NCBI RefSeq assembly: GCF_024112395.2
Contig: NZ_CP078013.2
Location: 5,612,501 to 5,676,500 of the forward strand
Direction: 5' to 3'
DNA length: 64,000 nt
DNA from: Pseudomonas pergaminensis
GTDB lineage: Bacteria; Pseudomonadota; Gammaproteobacteria; Pseudomonadales; Pseudomonadaceae
The notes beneath the pieces are model-generated. The model searched no databases. It was not told the DNA's origin and saw only the letters and a list, made by a program, of their open reading frames with translations. The position numbers were made by a program, and so were the translations under genes. Of this stretch, positions 30,581 to 42,299 are shown one piece after another (the stretch's first letter is position 1; every line of letters begins with the position of its first letter).

Positions 30581-30594
30581 AACAAGAATAAGGA
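30581..30594 (+). promoter_or_regulatory. A-rich Hfq/Crc-type motif at the acs ribosome binding site
   Basis: AACAAGAA (30581-30588) fits the AANAANAA Hfq/Crc motif exactly and is followed at once by TAAGGA, the Shine-Dalgarno of acs, with the ATG at 30601. Position and sequence are as expected for catabolite repression of translation. Confidence 0.55.
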
Positions 30595-30600
30595 TCGCTC

Positions 30601-32538
<1,938 letters not shown>

Positions 32539-32554
32539 GAACCCCTGAGTCGCC

Positions 32555-33424
32555 ATGGAATTTATCCGCAGCCGTATCGAAAGCCAGTTGATGAGCCTTA
32601 CAGGCCTGTCGCTGGGCCAACTGGACCTGGAAAACCCCAAGGGCGACCCCGGCCTGTTCGGGCCCGATTCGGTGAGTTGGCAGGTGCATGGCGACTTCAG
32701 CAGCATGCTCATCGGCGGCATCAGCGCCTTGATGCTGCAAGCCTTGCACCCACTGGCCCTGGCGGGCGTGTGGGACCATTCGAACTTTCGTCAGGACATG
32801 CTCGGGCGGTTGCGGCGCACCTCGCAGTTCATCTCGGGCACGACGTTTGGTTCGCGCAAAGACGCCGAATGGCTGATCGAAAAAGTCCGCACCATTCACC
32901 TCCAGGTCGTCGGCCACGCTCCGGACGGGCGACCTTATGCGGCCAGCGACCCAGAGTTGCTGACCTGGGTGCATGTGGCGGAGGTCAGTAACTTCCTCGC
33001 CGCTCACCTGCGCTATCGCAACCCGCAGCTTTCAGGTCGAGACCAGGACCGTTACTACAGCGAAATTGCCTTGGTCGCCGAACAGTTAGGTGCGCGGCAT
33101 GTGCCGCGCTCTCGGCAGGAAATTTCAGATTATCTGGCACGTATCCGCCCACAATTGCTGTGCGACGATCGCAGCCGCGAAGTACTGCGTTTACTGCTTG
33201 ACGCGCCCTCCCCCAGCCTACTGGCCAAGCCCTTTGGCAGTTTGATGATGCAAGCCGGAATCGACCTGCTGCCGGATTGGGCCAGCGCCATGCTCGACCA
33301 ACACCAAAGCCCGCTGCAACGCCAGATGATCCGTGCCGGGGTCAAGCGCAGTGCGCCGATGCTGCGCTGGGCGATGCGCAACGGTTCGGTGCAGCGCGCC
33401 CATCGACGGATGGGGTTGATGTAG
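32555..33424 (+). CDS. MpaB/rubber-oxygenase (Lcp-like, DUF2236) family protein
   Basis: 289 residues, no signal peptide. It matches the oxygenase-MpaB family (DUF2236): a conserved arginine/histidine-rich core with LMLQALHPLALAGVWDHSN, and THLQVVGH-like and LLTWVHVAEVSNFL segments whose histidines are candidates for haem b or metal binding. The true substrate is unknown. It starts 16 bp after acs, so it is probably co-transcribed. Confidence 0.75.
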   Translation: MEFIRSRIESQLMSLTGLSLGQLDLENPKGDPGLFGPDSVSWQVHGDFSSMLIGGISALMLQALHPLALAGVWDHSNFRQDMLGRLRRTSQFISGTTFGSRKDAEWLIEKVRTIHLQVVGHAPDGRPYAASDPELLTWVHVAEVSNFLAAHLRYRNPQLSGRDQDRYYSEIALVAEQLGARHVPRSRQEISDYLARIRPQLLCDDRSREVLRLLLDAPSPSLLAKPFGSLMMQAGIDLLPDWASAMLDQHQSPLQRQMIRAGVKRSAPMLRWAMRNGSVQRAHRRMGLM

Positions 33425-33481
33425 GCGACGGTGCATAGCTGTTAAACTTCGCGCCCTCAATTCCCCTGCAAGGCGCGCTCC

Positions 33482-34498
33482 ATGTTTTCCCTGAATCAGG
33501 CGCTGCGCGCCGCCCTCGATCATCGCCAAGACCTGATCAGCGAACTGCACGCCCAAGGCACCGACTGCTACCGACTGTTCCATGGCAGCCAGGAAGGCGC
33601 CGGCGGCCTGACCATCGACCGCTACGGCCCGCAATTGCTGGTGCAGAGCTTTCACCAAGCCCTGGAAACCGAAGAGCTGCTGGCGCTGCATCAACAGGTC
33701 AACCAGTACATGGGCCTGGAATTGTTGCTGGTGTACAACGACCGCTCCCGTGGCAATTCGCGCATCGACCGCGAAGACACGGTTTATCGTGCCGAGTCCG
33801 CTGCGCTGGAAGACCTGATCGGCCACGAGTGGGGCCTCAATTACCGCGTGCGCGGGCGCCATGCCGGGCAGGACCCGCTGCTGTTCCTGGATTTGCGTAA
33901 CACCCGTGGCTGGGTCAAGGCAAACAGTGCCGGCAAAAGCGTGCTGAATCTGTTCGCCTACACCTGCGGCGTGGGCCTGAGCGCGGCCGCCGGGGGCGCC
34001 CGTGAGGTTTGCAACCTGGACTTCGCCGAGGGCAACTTGGCGGTCGGCCGCGAAAATGGCCTGCTGAACCCGCAACTGCCGACTATGGAATTTGTGCAGT
34101 CGGATTACTTCCCGGCGATCCGCCAATTGGCGGGCCTGCCGATCACCCAACGGCGCGGGCAGAAGCTGCCGAGTTATCCACGCCTGGAGCAGCGTCAATA
34201 CGATCTGGTACTGCTCGACCCGCCAGCCTGGGCCAAAAGCGCGTTTGGCACAGTCGACTTGCTGCGCGATTACCAGAGTCTGCTCAAGCCCGCGCTGCTA
34301 GCCACCGCCGACAATGGCGTGCTGATCTGCTGCAACAACCTGGCAAAAGTCAGCATGGATGATTGGCGCGAACAGGTCCTGCGCTGCGCGGAGAAAGCCG
34401 GACGCCCCGTACGTGACTGGACAATCATGACGCCAGGCGCGGACTTCCCCTCGCAGGATCAACAGCCACCGCTGAAAACCCTGATACTCCAGCTGTAA
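33482..34498 (+). CDS. Class I SAM-dependent methyltransferase (RlmI/RlmK-like)
   Basis: 338 residues. Rossmann-type SAM-binding core: KSVLNLFAYTCGVGLSAAAG (motif I), then FVQSDYF, and the catalytic LVLLDPPAWAKS segment with a DPPxW motif. The N-terminal part resembles that of 23S rRNA 5-methylcytosine enzymes of COG1092, but the PUA domain typical of RlmI is not obvious. The target (RNA or other) is uncertain. Confidence 0.8.
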   Translation: MFSLNQALRAALDHRQDLISELHAQGTDCYRLFHGSQEGAGGLTIDRYGPQLLVQSFHQALETEELLALHQQVNQYMGLELLLVYNDRSRGNSRIDREDTVYRAESAALEDLIGHEWGLNYRVRGRHAGQDPLLFLDLRNTRGWVKANSAGKSVLNLFAYTCGVGLSAAAGGAREVCNLDFAEGNLAVGRENGLLNPQLPTMEFVQSDYFPAIRQLAGLPITQRRGQKLPSYPRLEQRQYDLVLLDPPAWAKSAFGTVDLLRDYQSLLKPALLATADNGVLICCNNLAKVSMDDWREQVLRCAEKAGRPVRDWTIMTPGADFPSQDQQPPLKTLILQL

Positions 34499-34586
34499 GA
34501 CGTTTCTCAAAGGGCCTTGCTCTTCGGAACCGAAAACCCGTGCCATACTCCAAGGCACTCCTGTTTGACATAGATGGCGTCACCCC

Positions 34587-37505
34587 ATGCCCAAAGGATT
34601 GATTCGCGCCGCCGGCGCCTTGTTGACCGCTCTTGCCCTGTACAGCTTGCTGGGCTTTTTGATTCTCCCCGGTATCGCGCTTCGGATTGCCAACCAGCAA
34701 CTGGCCAATTACGCCACGGTGCCGGCCCGGATCGAGCGGATCGAGCTCAACCCGTTCAGCCTGGAAGTGACGGCATGGGGGCTCCAGATCGGTGAGCCCG
34801 GCAAGGAACAGGTGGGTTTCGAACGCCTCTATGCCAATCTTCAGATCGACAGCCTCTGGACCCGCGCCCTGCACCTTGCCGATGTGCAACTGGACAAGCC
34901 GAAGACCGAGCTGCTGTTCGACAAATCCGGCCAGTTGAACCTCGCACAGTTGTTCAAGCTGCCCCCCAGCGAGCCAACGCCCGCCGATCCTGATGCCAAG
35001 CCCTTCCCGTTGCGCATCGACAGCATCAAGCTGGCGGGCGGCTATGTGCACTTTCAGGACCTGCGCCCCAGCGAACCGATCGAATTCCTCTACGATACGC
35101 TCGACTTCGAACTGAAAAACCTCAGCACCTTGCCTGAAGACAATGCCGACATGACATTGGTGGCGGCCGGGCCTGAAGGTGGGCGAATCGACTGGAAAGG
35201 TAATTTCAGCCTGGTGCCGATGCTCTCCGAAGGCACGTTGAAGGTCACCGATGGCAAGATGAAAGCCTGGTGGCCCTATGTACGTGATGCGCTGCCACTG
35301 GTACTTGAAGACGGCGTGCTCAACTTCAGTACCGAGTACAAGTTCAGCCTGGCCAAAGAGACCGAGCTGAACCTCACCAACACCGCCGCCAGCATCGCGC
35401 CATTTGCCATCAAGGCGCCCGACGGTCGCCCACTGGTGCGCCTGGAACGCCTGGACGTCAGCGAGACCACGGTAGACCTGGCGAAACAGCAAGTGGTGGT
35501 GGGCAAGATCCGCAGCAACAAACTCGAAACCTGGGCGGCCCTTGAGGCTGACGGGCAACTTGACTGGCAGAAACTGTTCGCCAGCCAACCGAGCAAACCG
35601 GCCAAGGCGCCGGAGCCTGCCACCGCACCGGCGACCGCCGACTCGCCAAAAGCCGAGCCCGCCGCGCCGAGCAAGCCTTGGCAAGTGCTGCTCAAGGACG
35701 TGCAACTGCGCAACTATCAGGTGCACCTGGCCGACCGCCAGGCCAAACCGGCGGTCGCGCTGGAGGTAGGCCCGCTGAACGTCGACCTGCAGAACTTCGA
35801 TAGCCTTAACCAGAGCCCGTTTACCCTGAAAGTCGACTCAGGCGTGGGCAAGCAAGGCAAAATCCAGGCGACCGGCGAGGTCAACCTCAACCCGGTCAGC
35901 GCCAAGCTCAAAGTGAACACCCAGGACATCGACCTTCGGGTTGCCCAGTCCTACATCAGCCCGTTCATCCGCCTGGAACTGCGCAGCGGCATGCTCGGCA
36001 GCAACCTCGATGTAAACCTGAAAAGCACTGACCCTCTGAAACTGCAGGTCACTGGCCGCGCCCAGGTCGACCAATTACACACGCTGGACACCCTCAAGAC
36101 CCGCGACTTCCTCAAATGGCAGCGCCTGGTGCTCGAAGGCGTCAACTACCAGCACGGCGACAGCCTGTCGATCGACAAGGTCAACCTGCTGCAGCCGTAT
36201 GCACGCTTCATGATCAACGATGACCGTACCACCAACGTTGATGACCTCTTGATTCCGCAAGCCCCCGACAAAGGACCCAAGCCCGCCAGCAAGGACAAGC
36301 CCTTGGGCATTCGCATCGGCCAGATTGCGATCAACGACGGTTCCGCCAACTTTGCCGACTTCAGCCTCACCCCCAACTTCGCCACGGCGATTCAGCAGCT
36401 CAACGGTCAGATCGGCACCATTGACAGCCGCCAGGCCAAACCAGCCAGCGTTGATATCAAGGGCAAGGTCGACCGCTACGCGCCGGTCACGATCAAAGGC
36501 AGCGTAAACCCGTTTGATCCGATGGCGGCGCTGGACATTGCCACCAGTTTCAAACGCGTCGAGCTGACCACCCTGACGCCCTATTCCGGCAAGTTCGCCG
36601 GGTTCCGTATCCGTAAGGGCCGTCTCAACCTCGACCTGCACTACGTGATCACCAAGGGCCAGTTGAAGGCCGAGAACAAGGTGGTGGTCGAGCAATTGCA
36701 ACTGGGTGAGAAGGTCGACAGCGCCGATGCCGTGGATTTGCCGATTCGCCTGGCGATCGCGCTACTCAAGGACAGCGACGGCAAGATCTCCATCGAACTG
36801 CCGGTAACCGGCGACCTGAATAACCCGCAATTCAGTGTGATGCCCATCGTGTGGCAGACCCTGCGTAACCTGGTGGTGCGCGCAGCGACAGCGCCCTTCA
36901 AATTCATCGGCGGGTTGGTGACCGGCGGCGGTTCGGAAGACCTTGGGAATGTGTCGTTCGCCCCAGGTTCCAGCGAGTTGAACAAAGACGCCGAAGGCGC
37001 CTTGAACACCCTGGCCAAGGCACTGAAAGAGCGTCCTACCCTGCGTCTGGAAATCGAAGGCACTGCCGCTGCCAGCAGCGACGGGCCTTTCCTCGCTGCG
37101 CAGCGCCTGGAACGTGAATACCAATACAACTACTACAAAATGCTCCAGCGCCGGGGTGACAAGGTGCCCGCACAGGCGTCGCTGCTGGTCGTCCCGGAAG
37201 GTGAAAAGGCGCCTCTGCTTGAAGGCATTTACCGCACCCGTTTGAAACAGCAACCGCCGGCGGAATGGAAAGACCTGAGCCGCGATGACCGCACAGCGAG
37301 GCTCAAGGACGGCGTGATCAAGTTCTGGAGCACCAGTGATGTATTGCTGCGTCAACTGGGCCAGGACCGTGCCAGCACCATCAAGGACTACTTGGTGGAT
37401 AAGGGCCAGCTGGAAGACGACCGGGTGTACTTCATTGATGCCAACCTGGGTCAGGCTGAGAAGGACGGACGGGTCGTGACGCCCATGCACCTGGACGCCG
37501 AATAG
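34587..37505 (+). CDS. Large DUF748 (AsmA-like) envelope protein
   Basis: 972 residues. One N-terminal membrane anchor (about residues 8-30), then a very long beta-rich periplasmic region of DUF748 repeats. A low-complexity Pro/Ala/Lys linker interrupts it at about residues 335-365 (PSKPAKAPEPATAPATADSP). Near the C-terminus an OmpA-like segment appears (VSFAPGSSELNKDAEGALNT then LRLEIEGTAA). AsmA-like proteins are proposed to bridge the periplasm and move phospholipids; the role of this family is not settled. Confidence 0.8.
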   Translation: MPKGLIRAAGALLTALALYSLLGFLILPGIALRIANQQLANYATVPARIERIELNPFSLEVTAWGLQIGEPGKEQVGFERLYANLQIDSLWTRALHLADVQLDKPKTELLFDKSGQLNLAQLFKLPPSEPTPADPDAKPFPLRIDSIKLAGGYVHFQDLRPSEPIEFLYDTLDFELKNLSTLPEDNADMTLVAAGPEGGRIDWKGNFSLVPMLSEGTLKVTDGKMKAWWPYVRDALPLVLEDGVLNFSTEYKFSLAKETELNLTNTAASIAPFAIKAPDGRPLVRLERLDVSETTVDLAKQQVVVGKIRSNKLETWAALEADGQLDWQKLFASQPSKPAKAPEPATAPATADSPKAEPAAPSKPWQVLLKDVQLRNYQVHLADRQAKPAVALEVGPLNVDLQNFDSLNQSPFTLKVDSGVGKQGKIQATGEVNLNPVSAKLKVNTQDIDLRVAQSYISPFIRLELRSGMLGSNLDVNLKSTDPLKLQVTGRAQVDQLHTLDTLKTRDFLKWQRLVLEGVNYQHGDSLSIDKVNLLQPYARFMINDDRTTNVDDLLIPQAPDKGPKPASKDKPLGIRIGQIAINDGSANFADFSLTPNFATAIQQLNGQIGTIDSRQAKPASVDIKGKVDRYAPVTIKGSVNPFDPMAALDIATSFKRVELTTLTPYSGKFAGFRIRKGRLNLDLHYVITKGQLKAENKVVVEQLQLGEKVDSADAVDLPIRLAIALLKDSDGKISIELPVTGDLNNPQFSVMPIVWQTLRNLVVRAATAPFKFIGGLVTGGGSEDLGNVSFAPGSSELNKDAEGALNTLAKALKERPTLRLEIEGTAAASSDGPFLAAQRLEREYQYNYYKMLQRRGDKVPAQASLLVVPEGEKAPLLEGIYRTRLKQQPPAEWKDLSRDDRTARLKDGVIKFWSTSDVLLRQLGQDRASTIKDYLVDKGQLEDDRVYFIDANLGQAEKDGRVVTPMHLDAE

Positions 37506-37514
37506 ACCCCGCAC

Positions 37515-37607
37515 ATCTATAGGAGCTGGCTTGCCGGCGATGCGGGCACCTCGGGTTTTCAGTTGAACCGTGGTGACGCTATCGCCGGCAAGCCAGGTCC
37601 TACAGAT
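37515..37607. repeat. REPIN-like inverted pair
   Basis: Arms 37515-37541 and 37581-37607 are near reverse complements with core GGAGCTGGCTTGCCGGCGAT, close to that of the element at 26599-26688. It lies just past the DUF748 stop. Confidence 0.85.
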
Positions 37608-37647
37608 GACTTGTATTGGCGTGAGATTGCATCCAGCGCGAAATAGA

Positions 37648-37677
37648 AAAGGCCCCGACACGAATGTCGGGGCCTTT
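37648..37677. terminator. Bidirectional terminator between DUF748 and BON genes
   Basis: Perfect 13-bp stem AAAGGCCCCGACA/TGTCGGGGCCTTT with a CGAA loop. It should end the plus-strand DUF748 transcript and the minus-strand BON transcript. Confidence 0.88.
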
Positions 37678-37778
37678 AATGACCACATCCTTGTGGCCGG
37701 TCGCATGAACCTGTGTGGTGCGTTGAGTGGATAACTAGCTCACTCTCTGCCGCCTAGTTCAGACGAATTCCTCCAGCG

Positions 37779-38399
37779 TTACTCTGCTTTCAGGCCGTCG
37801 GCCGATACAGCTTTAACGCCTTTGATTTTCTTGGTGATATTCACCGCGGTAGTTTTCTGAGCTTCAGTGACCGCTACGGTCGAAGACAGGGAAACTACAC
37901 CTTTGTTGGTTTCGACTTTGATGTCGGTACCAGGAATGCCTTTTTCGGTTACCAGATCAGCTTTGACTTTGGTGGTGATCCAAGTATCCGAGGTGGACTC
38001 TTTAGCGCTAGCAGCTGCGCCCTTGGTTTTATCGATACCATCAGCTTTGGTTGCGCCGCCAGCCAGTAGGCCATCAGCAGAAACAGCAGTCACACCTTTG
38101 ATTTTCTTGGTGATGGCTACAGCGGTCGCTTTTTGCGAGTCCGAAATAGCGACGTCGGAGGACAGGGAAACCACACCTTTGTTGGTTTCAACCTTGATGT
38201 CCGAACCAGGAATACCTTTCTCGGTCAGCAGGTCAGCTTTCACTTTGGTGGTGATCCAGGTATCCGAGGTGGACTCTTTAGCCTTGGTCACTTCACCGGC
38301 CGCCAGGGTCATAGGGGCTTGGGAAGTCTGAGCAAAGGCTACGTTAGCACCCATGGCCAGGGTCAGAGCGGTAGCAGTAGCGAGAGCGAACTTCTTCAT
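37779..38399 (-). CDS. Exported protein with two near-identical BON domains
   Basis: 206 residues. A signal peptide ends near AFA-Q (about residue 24). Two 70-residue BON repeats start at ESTSDTWITTKVKADL; by eye they agree at 60 of 70 positions. A short linker (ATKADGIDKTKGAAASAK) separates them. OsmY-type double-BON proteins are periplasmic, induced by osmotic or envelope stress, and thought to bind phospholipid. Upstream sits a candidate sigma-54 promoter and a GGAGT ribosome binding site. Confidence 0.88.
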   Translation of the reverse strand: MKKFALATATALTLAMGANVAFAQTSQAPMTLAAGEVTKAKESTSDTWITTKVKADLLTEKGIPGSDIKVETNKGVVSLSSDVAISDSQKATAVAITKKIKGVTAVSADGLLAGGATKADGIDKTKGAAASAKESTSDTWITTKVKADLVTEKGIPGTDIKVETNKGVVSLSSTVAVTEAQKTTAVNITKKIKGVKAVSADGLKAE

Positions 38400-38469
38400 A
38401 CGAGTAACTCCTGTTTTATTAAAAGTCTGCAGTACGTAAACCTTGATGCTGCAGCGTTAACAGGGATAT

Positions 38470-38486
38470 TGCAGGCAGTGTGCCAA
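38470..38486 (-). promoter_or_regulatory. Candidate sigma-54 promoter of the BON-domain gene
   Basis: Minus-strand TTGGCACACTGCCTGCA: invariant GG and GC with 10 bases between them, and 14 matches to the informative positions by my count. Predicted start is near 38459, about 60 bases before the ATG. A 10-base direct repeat lies upstream (38552-38561 and 38583-38592), with an AT-rich stretch between. Confidence 0.6.
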
Positions 38487-38551
38487 GTTTGATGAGCCAA
38501 TAAAACTCATATAAAACAACAAGTTATAAAAACACGTAATTTTCGGAATCG

Positions 38552-38592
38552 TGCAAGTTGCATGAATACCATCGTGGCTGCATGCAAGTTGC
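38552..38592. repeat. Paired 10-bp direct repeats, possible activator site
   Basis: TGCAAGTTGC occurs at 38552-38561 and again at 38583-38592, a 31-base offset, or about three helical turns. The pair lies 66-106 bases upstream of the candidate sigma-54 promoter. Confidence 0.5.
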
Positions 38593-38645
38593 GGCTTTTG
38601 GATTCAGCTAAACGGCTGATTTCCCGCTACTTTCCAGCGCCCATA

Positions 38646-38674
38646 AAAAAAGGACTCCGAAGAGTCCCTTTTTC
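38646..38674 (-). terminator. Terminator of pnp
   Basis: GGACTC/GAGTCC stem with CGAA loop, flanked by a long A-run on the plus strand (T-run on the minus strand), 20 bases past the pnp stop. Confidence 0.88.
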
Positions 38675-38693
38675 AGCTGAAAGCTCGGGGGGA

Positions 38694-40799
38694 TTAAACG
38701 CCCGAAGCCTTGGCTGCTGCTACGTCCTTGATGGACAGCTTGATACGGCCGCGGTTGTCCACGTCCAGAACCAGCACTTCCACTTCCTGGCCTTCTTTCA
38801 GAATGTCGGTCACTTTCTCAACGCGAGCGTCGCTCAGCATGGAGATGTGAACCAGACCGTCTTTGCCCGGCAGGATGTTGACGAATGCGCCGAAGTCGAC
38901 GATGCGCTCAACCTTACCGACGTAGATCTTGCCGATCTCGGCCTCAGCGGTAATGCCCAGAACGCGCTGACGTGCAGCTTCAGCCGCTTCCTTGGTTTCG
39001 CCGAAGATCTTGATGGAGCCGTCGTCTTCGATATCGATCGAAGCCTTGGTCTCTTCACAGATCGCACGAATGGTCGCGCCGCCTTTACCGATGACATCAC
39101 GGATTTTGTCGGTGTCGATTTTCATCGCGATCATGGTCGGAGCATTTTCCGACAGCTCGGTACGGGACTGACCAATGATCTGGTTCATCTGGCCGAGGAT
39201 GTTCAGGCGCGCTTCCAGGGCTTGGCCCAGGGCGATTTCCATGATCTCTTCGGTGATGCCCTTGATCTTGATGTCCATCTGCAGCGCGGTCACACCTTTG
39301 GCGGTACCGGCTACCTTGAAGTCCATGTCGCCCAGGTGGTCTTCGTCACCCAGGATGTCGGTCAGGATGGCGAACTTCTCGCCTTCTTTAACCAGGCCCA
39401 TGGCGATACCGGCAACCGGCGCCTTCATTGGCACACCAGCGTCCATCAGCGCCAGGGAAGCACCGCAAACGGAAGCCATGGAGCTGGAACCGTTGGACTC
39501 GGTGATTTCCGACACAACACGGATGGTGTACGGGAACACGTCAGCAGCCGGCAGCATGGCCTGGACCGAACGACGGGCCAGACGGCCGTGACCGATTTCG
39601 CGACGACCAGCACCGCCCATGCGACCACACTCGCCCACCGAGAACGGAGGGAAGTTGTAGTGCAGCATGAAGGGGTCTTTTTTCTCGCCTTCCAGGGTGT
39701 CCAGTAGCTGTGCGTCACGGGCAGTGCCCAGGGTCGCAACAACCAGTGCCTGGGTTTCACCACGGGTGAACAGGGCCGAACCGTGGGTCTTCGGCAGAAC
39801 GCCGACTTCGATGTTCAGCGGGCGTACGGTGCGGGTGTCGCGACCGTCGATACGTGGCTTGCCGTTAACGATGTTTTCGCGAACGGTGCGGTATTCGATT
39901 TCACCGAATGCAGCTTTGACGTCGCTGGCGGAAGGCTGGCCTTCTTCACCGGACAGCTTGGCTACAACCTGGTCCTTCAACTCGCCCAGGCGAGCGTAAC
40001 GGTCGGCCTTGACGGTGATGGTGTAGGCGTCGGAGATGGCAGCGCCGAACTCGGAGCGGATAGCGCCCAGCAGTTCGGTGGCTTCCGGGGCAGCAGCCCA
40101 GGTCCAGGTTGGCTTGGCAGCTTCGGCAGCCAGCTCGGTGACAGCCTTGATGACCGCCTGGAACTCGTCGTGGGCGAACAGTACAGCGCCCAGCATCTGG
40201 TCTTCGGTCAGCTCTTTGGCTTCCGATTCAACCATCAATACGGCTTCCGAGGTACCGGCAACGACCATGTCCAGGCTCGATGCTTTCAGTTGCTCGTAAG
40301 TCGGGTTCAGCAGGTAGCCGGTGCTTTCGTGGAAGGCAACGCGGGCTGCGCCGATCGGGCCATCGAAAGGAATACCGGAAATGGCCAGGGCAGCCGAGGT
40401 ACCGATCATCGCAGCGATGTCCGGATCGGTCTTCTTGCTGGTGGAAACGACGGTGCAGACAACCTGCACTTCGTTCATGAAACCTTCTGGGAACAGCGGA
40501 CGGATCGGACGATCGATCAGTCGGGAAGTCAGGGTTTCTTTCTCGGAAGGACGGCCTTCGCGCTTGAAGAAACCGCCAGGGATCTTACCGGCAGCGTAAG
40601 TCTTTTCCTGGTAGTGAACGGACAGAGGGAAGAAGCCTTTGCTCGGGTCAGCGGTCTTGGCGCCAACAACGGTTACCAGTACGGTAACGTCGTCATCAAC
40701 GGTAACCAGCACTGCGCCGGAGGCTTGACGGGCAATACGGCCTGTCTCGAGGGTAACGGTCGACTGACCGAACTGGAATTTTTTGATAACCGGGTTCAC
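38694..40799 (-). CDS. pnp: Polynucleotide phosphorylase
   Basis: 701 residues, full length. Two RNase PH domains with an alpha-helical linker, then KH ([20 protein letters not shown]) and S1 ([19 protein letters not shown]) RNA-binding domains. It degrades RNA 3' to 5' by phosphorolysis, is part of the degradosome, and can act on tails made by PcnB. It lies downstream of rpsO, as in most gammaproteobacteria, with a 194-bp gap that may hold an RNase III-sensitive leader; I could not confirm one. Confidence 0.98.
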   Translation of the reverse strand: MNPVIKKFQFGQSTVTLETGRIARQASGAVLVTVDDDVTVLVTVVGAKTADPSKGFFPLSVHYQEKTYAAGKIPGGFFKREGRPSEKETLTSRLIDRPIRPLFPEGFMNEVQVVCTVVSTSKKTDPDIAAMIGTSAALAISGIPFDGPIGAARVAFHESTGYLLNPTYEQLKASSLDMVVAGTSEAVLMVESEAKELTEDQMLGAVLFAHDEFQAVIKAVTELAAEAAKPTWTWAAAPEATELLGAIRSEFGAAISDAYTITVKADRYARLGELKDQVVAKLSGEEGQPSASDVKAAFGEIEYRTVRENIVNGKPRIDGRDTRTVRPLNIEVGVLPKTHGSALFTRGETQALVVATLGTARDAQLLDTLEGEKKDPFMLHYNFPPFSVGECGRMGGAGRREIGHGRLARRSVQAMLPAADVFPYTIRVVSEITESNGSSSMASVCGASLALMDAGVPMKAPVAGIAMGLVKEGEKFAILTDILGDEDHLGDMDFKVAGTAKGVTALQMDIKIKGITEEIMEIALGQALEARLNILGQMNQIIGQSRTELSENAPTMIAMKIDTDKIRDVIGKGGATIRAICEETKASIDIEDDGSIKIFGETKEAAEAARQRVLGITAEAEIGKIYVGKVERIVDFGAFVNILPGKDGLVHISMLSDARVEKVTDILKEGQEVEVLVLDVDNRGRIKLSIKDVAAAKASGV

Positions 40800-40993
40800 G
40801 GTGTCCTACCTTCTTTGTGGCTCTTGGGGAACTTGTCTTCTTGCGAAATTCTTGGGCAATGCCGGGAATCGGCCCGACGCTAGTCCAGGGTAAAACGTGT
40901 ATCCAGATAAAACTTGAGGCTGGGAGCCTGCCATGGGCCAGCGGGAATCCCACTGACACACGGCAGACAACCAACCTCTAGCGCAATCGCTTA

Positions 40994-41263
40994 TTAGCGA
41001 CGCAGACCCAGGCGACCGATCAGAGTCTGATAACGACCCAGATCCTTGCCTTTCAGGTAGTCCAGCAGCTTACGGCGCTGGTTTACCATGCGGATCAGAC
41101 CACGACGGGAGTGGTGATCTTTACCGTTGGCCTTGAAGTGACCTTGCAGCTTGTTGATGTTGTGGGTCAGCAGTGCAACTTGCACTTCTGGCGAACCAGT
41201 GTCACCAACAGCTTGCTGATAGTCAGCAACGATTTGTGCTTTTTCTTGAACGTCGAGAGCCAT
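40994..41263 (-). CDS. rpsO: 30S ribosomal protein S15
   Basis: 89 residues, typical length. The rRNA-binding signature [20 protein letters not shown] is intact. S15 is a primary 16S-binding protein and in E. coli represses its own translation through a leader pseudoknot; I did not try to prove one here. It lies between truB and pnp. Confidence 0.98.
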   Translation of the reverse strand: MALDVQEKAQIVADYQQAVGDTGSPEVQVALLTHNINKLQGHFKANGKDHHSRRGLIRMVNQRRKLLDYLKGKDLGRYQTLIGRLGLRR

Positions 41264-41378
41264 GAGGCAATCCTTTTTTCAGGAAACCACCCAAAGGGCA
41301 GTTTCAACAGGCCAGGGACAAATCCCTGTATCTAAAAATGAGTGTTGACCGTGCCTGTTAACAGCCACACTCGTTCGG

Positions 41379-42296
41379 TCATTCTGACCGAATCAGTCGA
41401 CGCGGCGCTATGCGCCCGTCTTCGCTCACTTCACCGATACCGATAAAGCGACCGTTATGATCCTGTACCCGCACCATGCCGAACTTCGGCGCATCCGGGG
41501 CACGCACCGGCTGGCCGTTTAGCCAGTAGAACGCGCTGTGTTCCGAGAAGTGCAGCAATGGCCAATCGAGCAAACCGCTGTCCGATGGCATCAGGAAGCG
41601 ATCAACCGCTTCATTGCCGCCTTCGGCGTGTACCGCTTCCAACTCTTCCAACGTGACCGTCTGGGCCAGGCTGAAAGGACCGGCCTGGGTGCGTCGCAGT
41701 TCTGCAACGTACGCGCCGCAACCGAGCTTCTCACCGATATCTTCCACCAGGGTACGGATATAGGTGCCTTTGCTGCAGTCCACGGCCAACCGGGCGGTGT
41801 CGCCTTCACAGGCGAGCAATTCCAAGCGCGCAATAGTAACAGAACGCGGTTCGCGCTCCACTACTTCGCCCGCACGCGCCAGCTTGTAAAGAGGCTGGCC
41901 ATCACGCTTTAGCGCCGAGTACATCGGCGGTATCTGACTGATTTCCCCACGAAAACCGGGTAAAGCAGCTTCAATATCAGCACGACCAACGGTCACGTCG
42001 CGAACCTGCAGAACATCACCTTCGGCATCGGCCGTGGTGGTGGTCTTGCCCAGTTGCATCAGGGTTTCGTAACCCTTGTCGGAATCGAGCAGGTATTGCG
42101 AAAACTTGGTGGCCTCGCCAAAGCACAACGGCAGTACGCCGGTGGCGAGGGGGTCGAGACTACCGGTGTGCCCGGCCTTTTCGGCGTTGAGCAGCCAGCG
42201 GACCTTCTGCAATGCGGCATTGGAGGTAAAGCCAATGGGCTTGTCGAGCAGGATTATGCCGCTGACGTTGCGACGGATACGTTTGACCTGAGCCAC
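41379..42296 (-). CDS. truB: tRNA pseudouridine-55 synthase
   Basis: 305 residues. Catalytic aspartate in [16 protein letters not shown] and the following [17 protein letters not shown] segment are present. It modifies U55 in the T-loop of most tRNAs. A C-terminal PUA-like part follows (about residues 250-305). It starts 3 bp after rbfA in the rimP-nusA-infB-rbfA-truB cluster. Confidence 0.97.
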   Translation of the reverse strand: MAQVKRIRRNVSGIILLDKPIGFTSNAALQKVRWLLNAEKAGHTGSLDPLATGVLPLCFGEATKFSQYLLDSDKGYETLMQLGKTTTTADAEGDVLQVRDVTVGRADIEAALPGFRGEISQIPPMYSALKRDGQPLYKLARAGEVVEREPRSVTIARLELLACEGDTARLAVDCSKGTYIRTLVEDIGEKLGCGAYVAELRRTQAGPFSLAQTVTLEELEAVHAEGGNEAVDRFLMPSDSGLLDWPLLHFSEHSAFYWLNGQPVRAPDAPKFGMVRVQDHNGRFIGIGEVSEDGRIAPRRLIRSE

Positions 42297-42299
42297 CGC

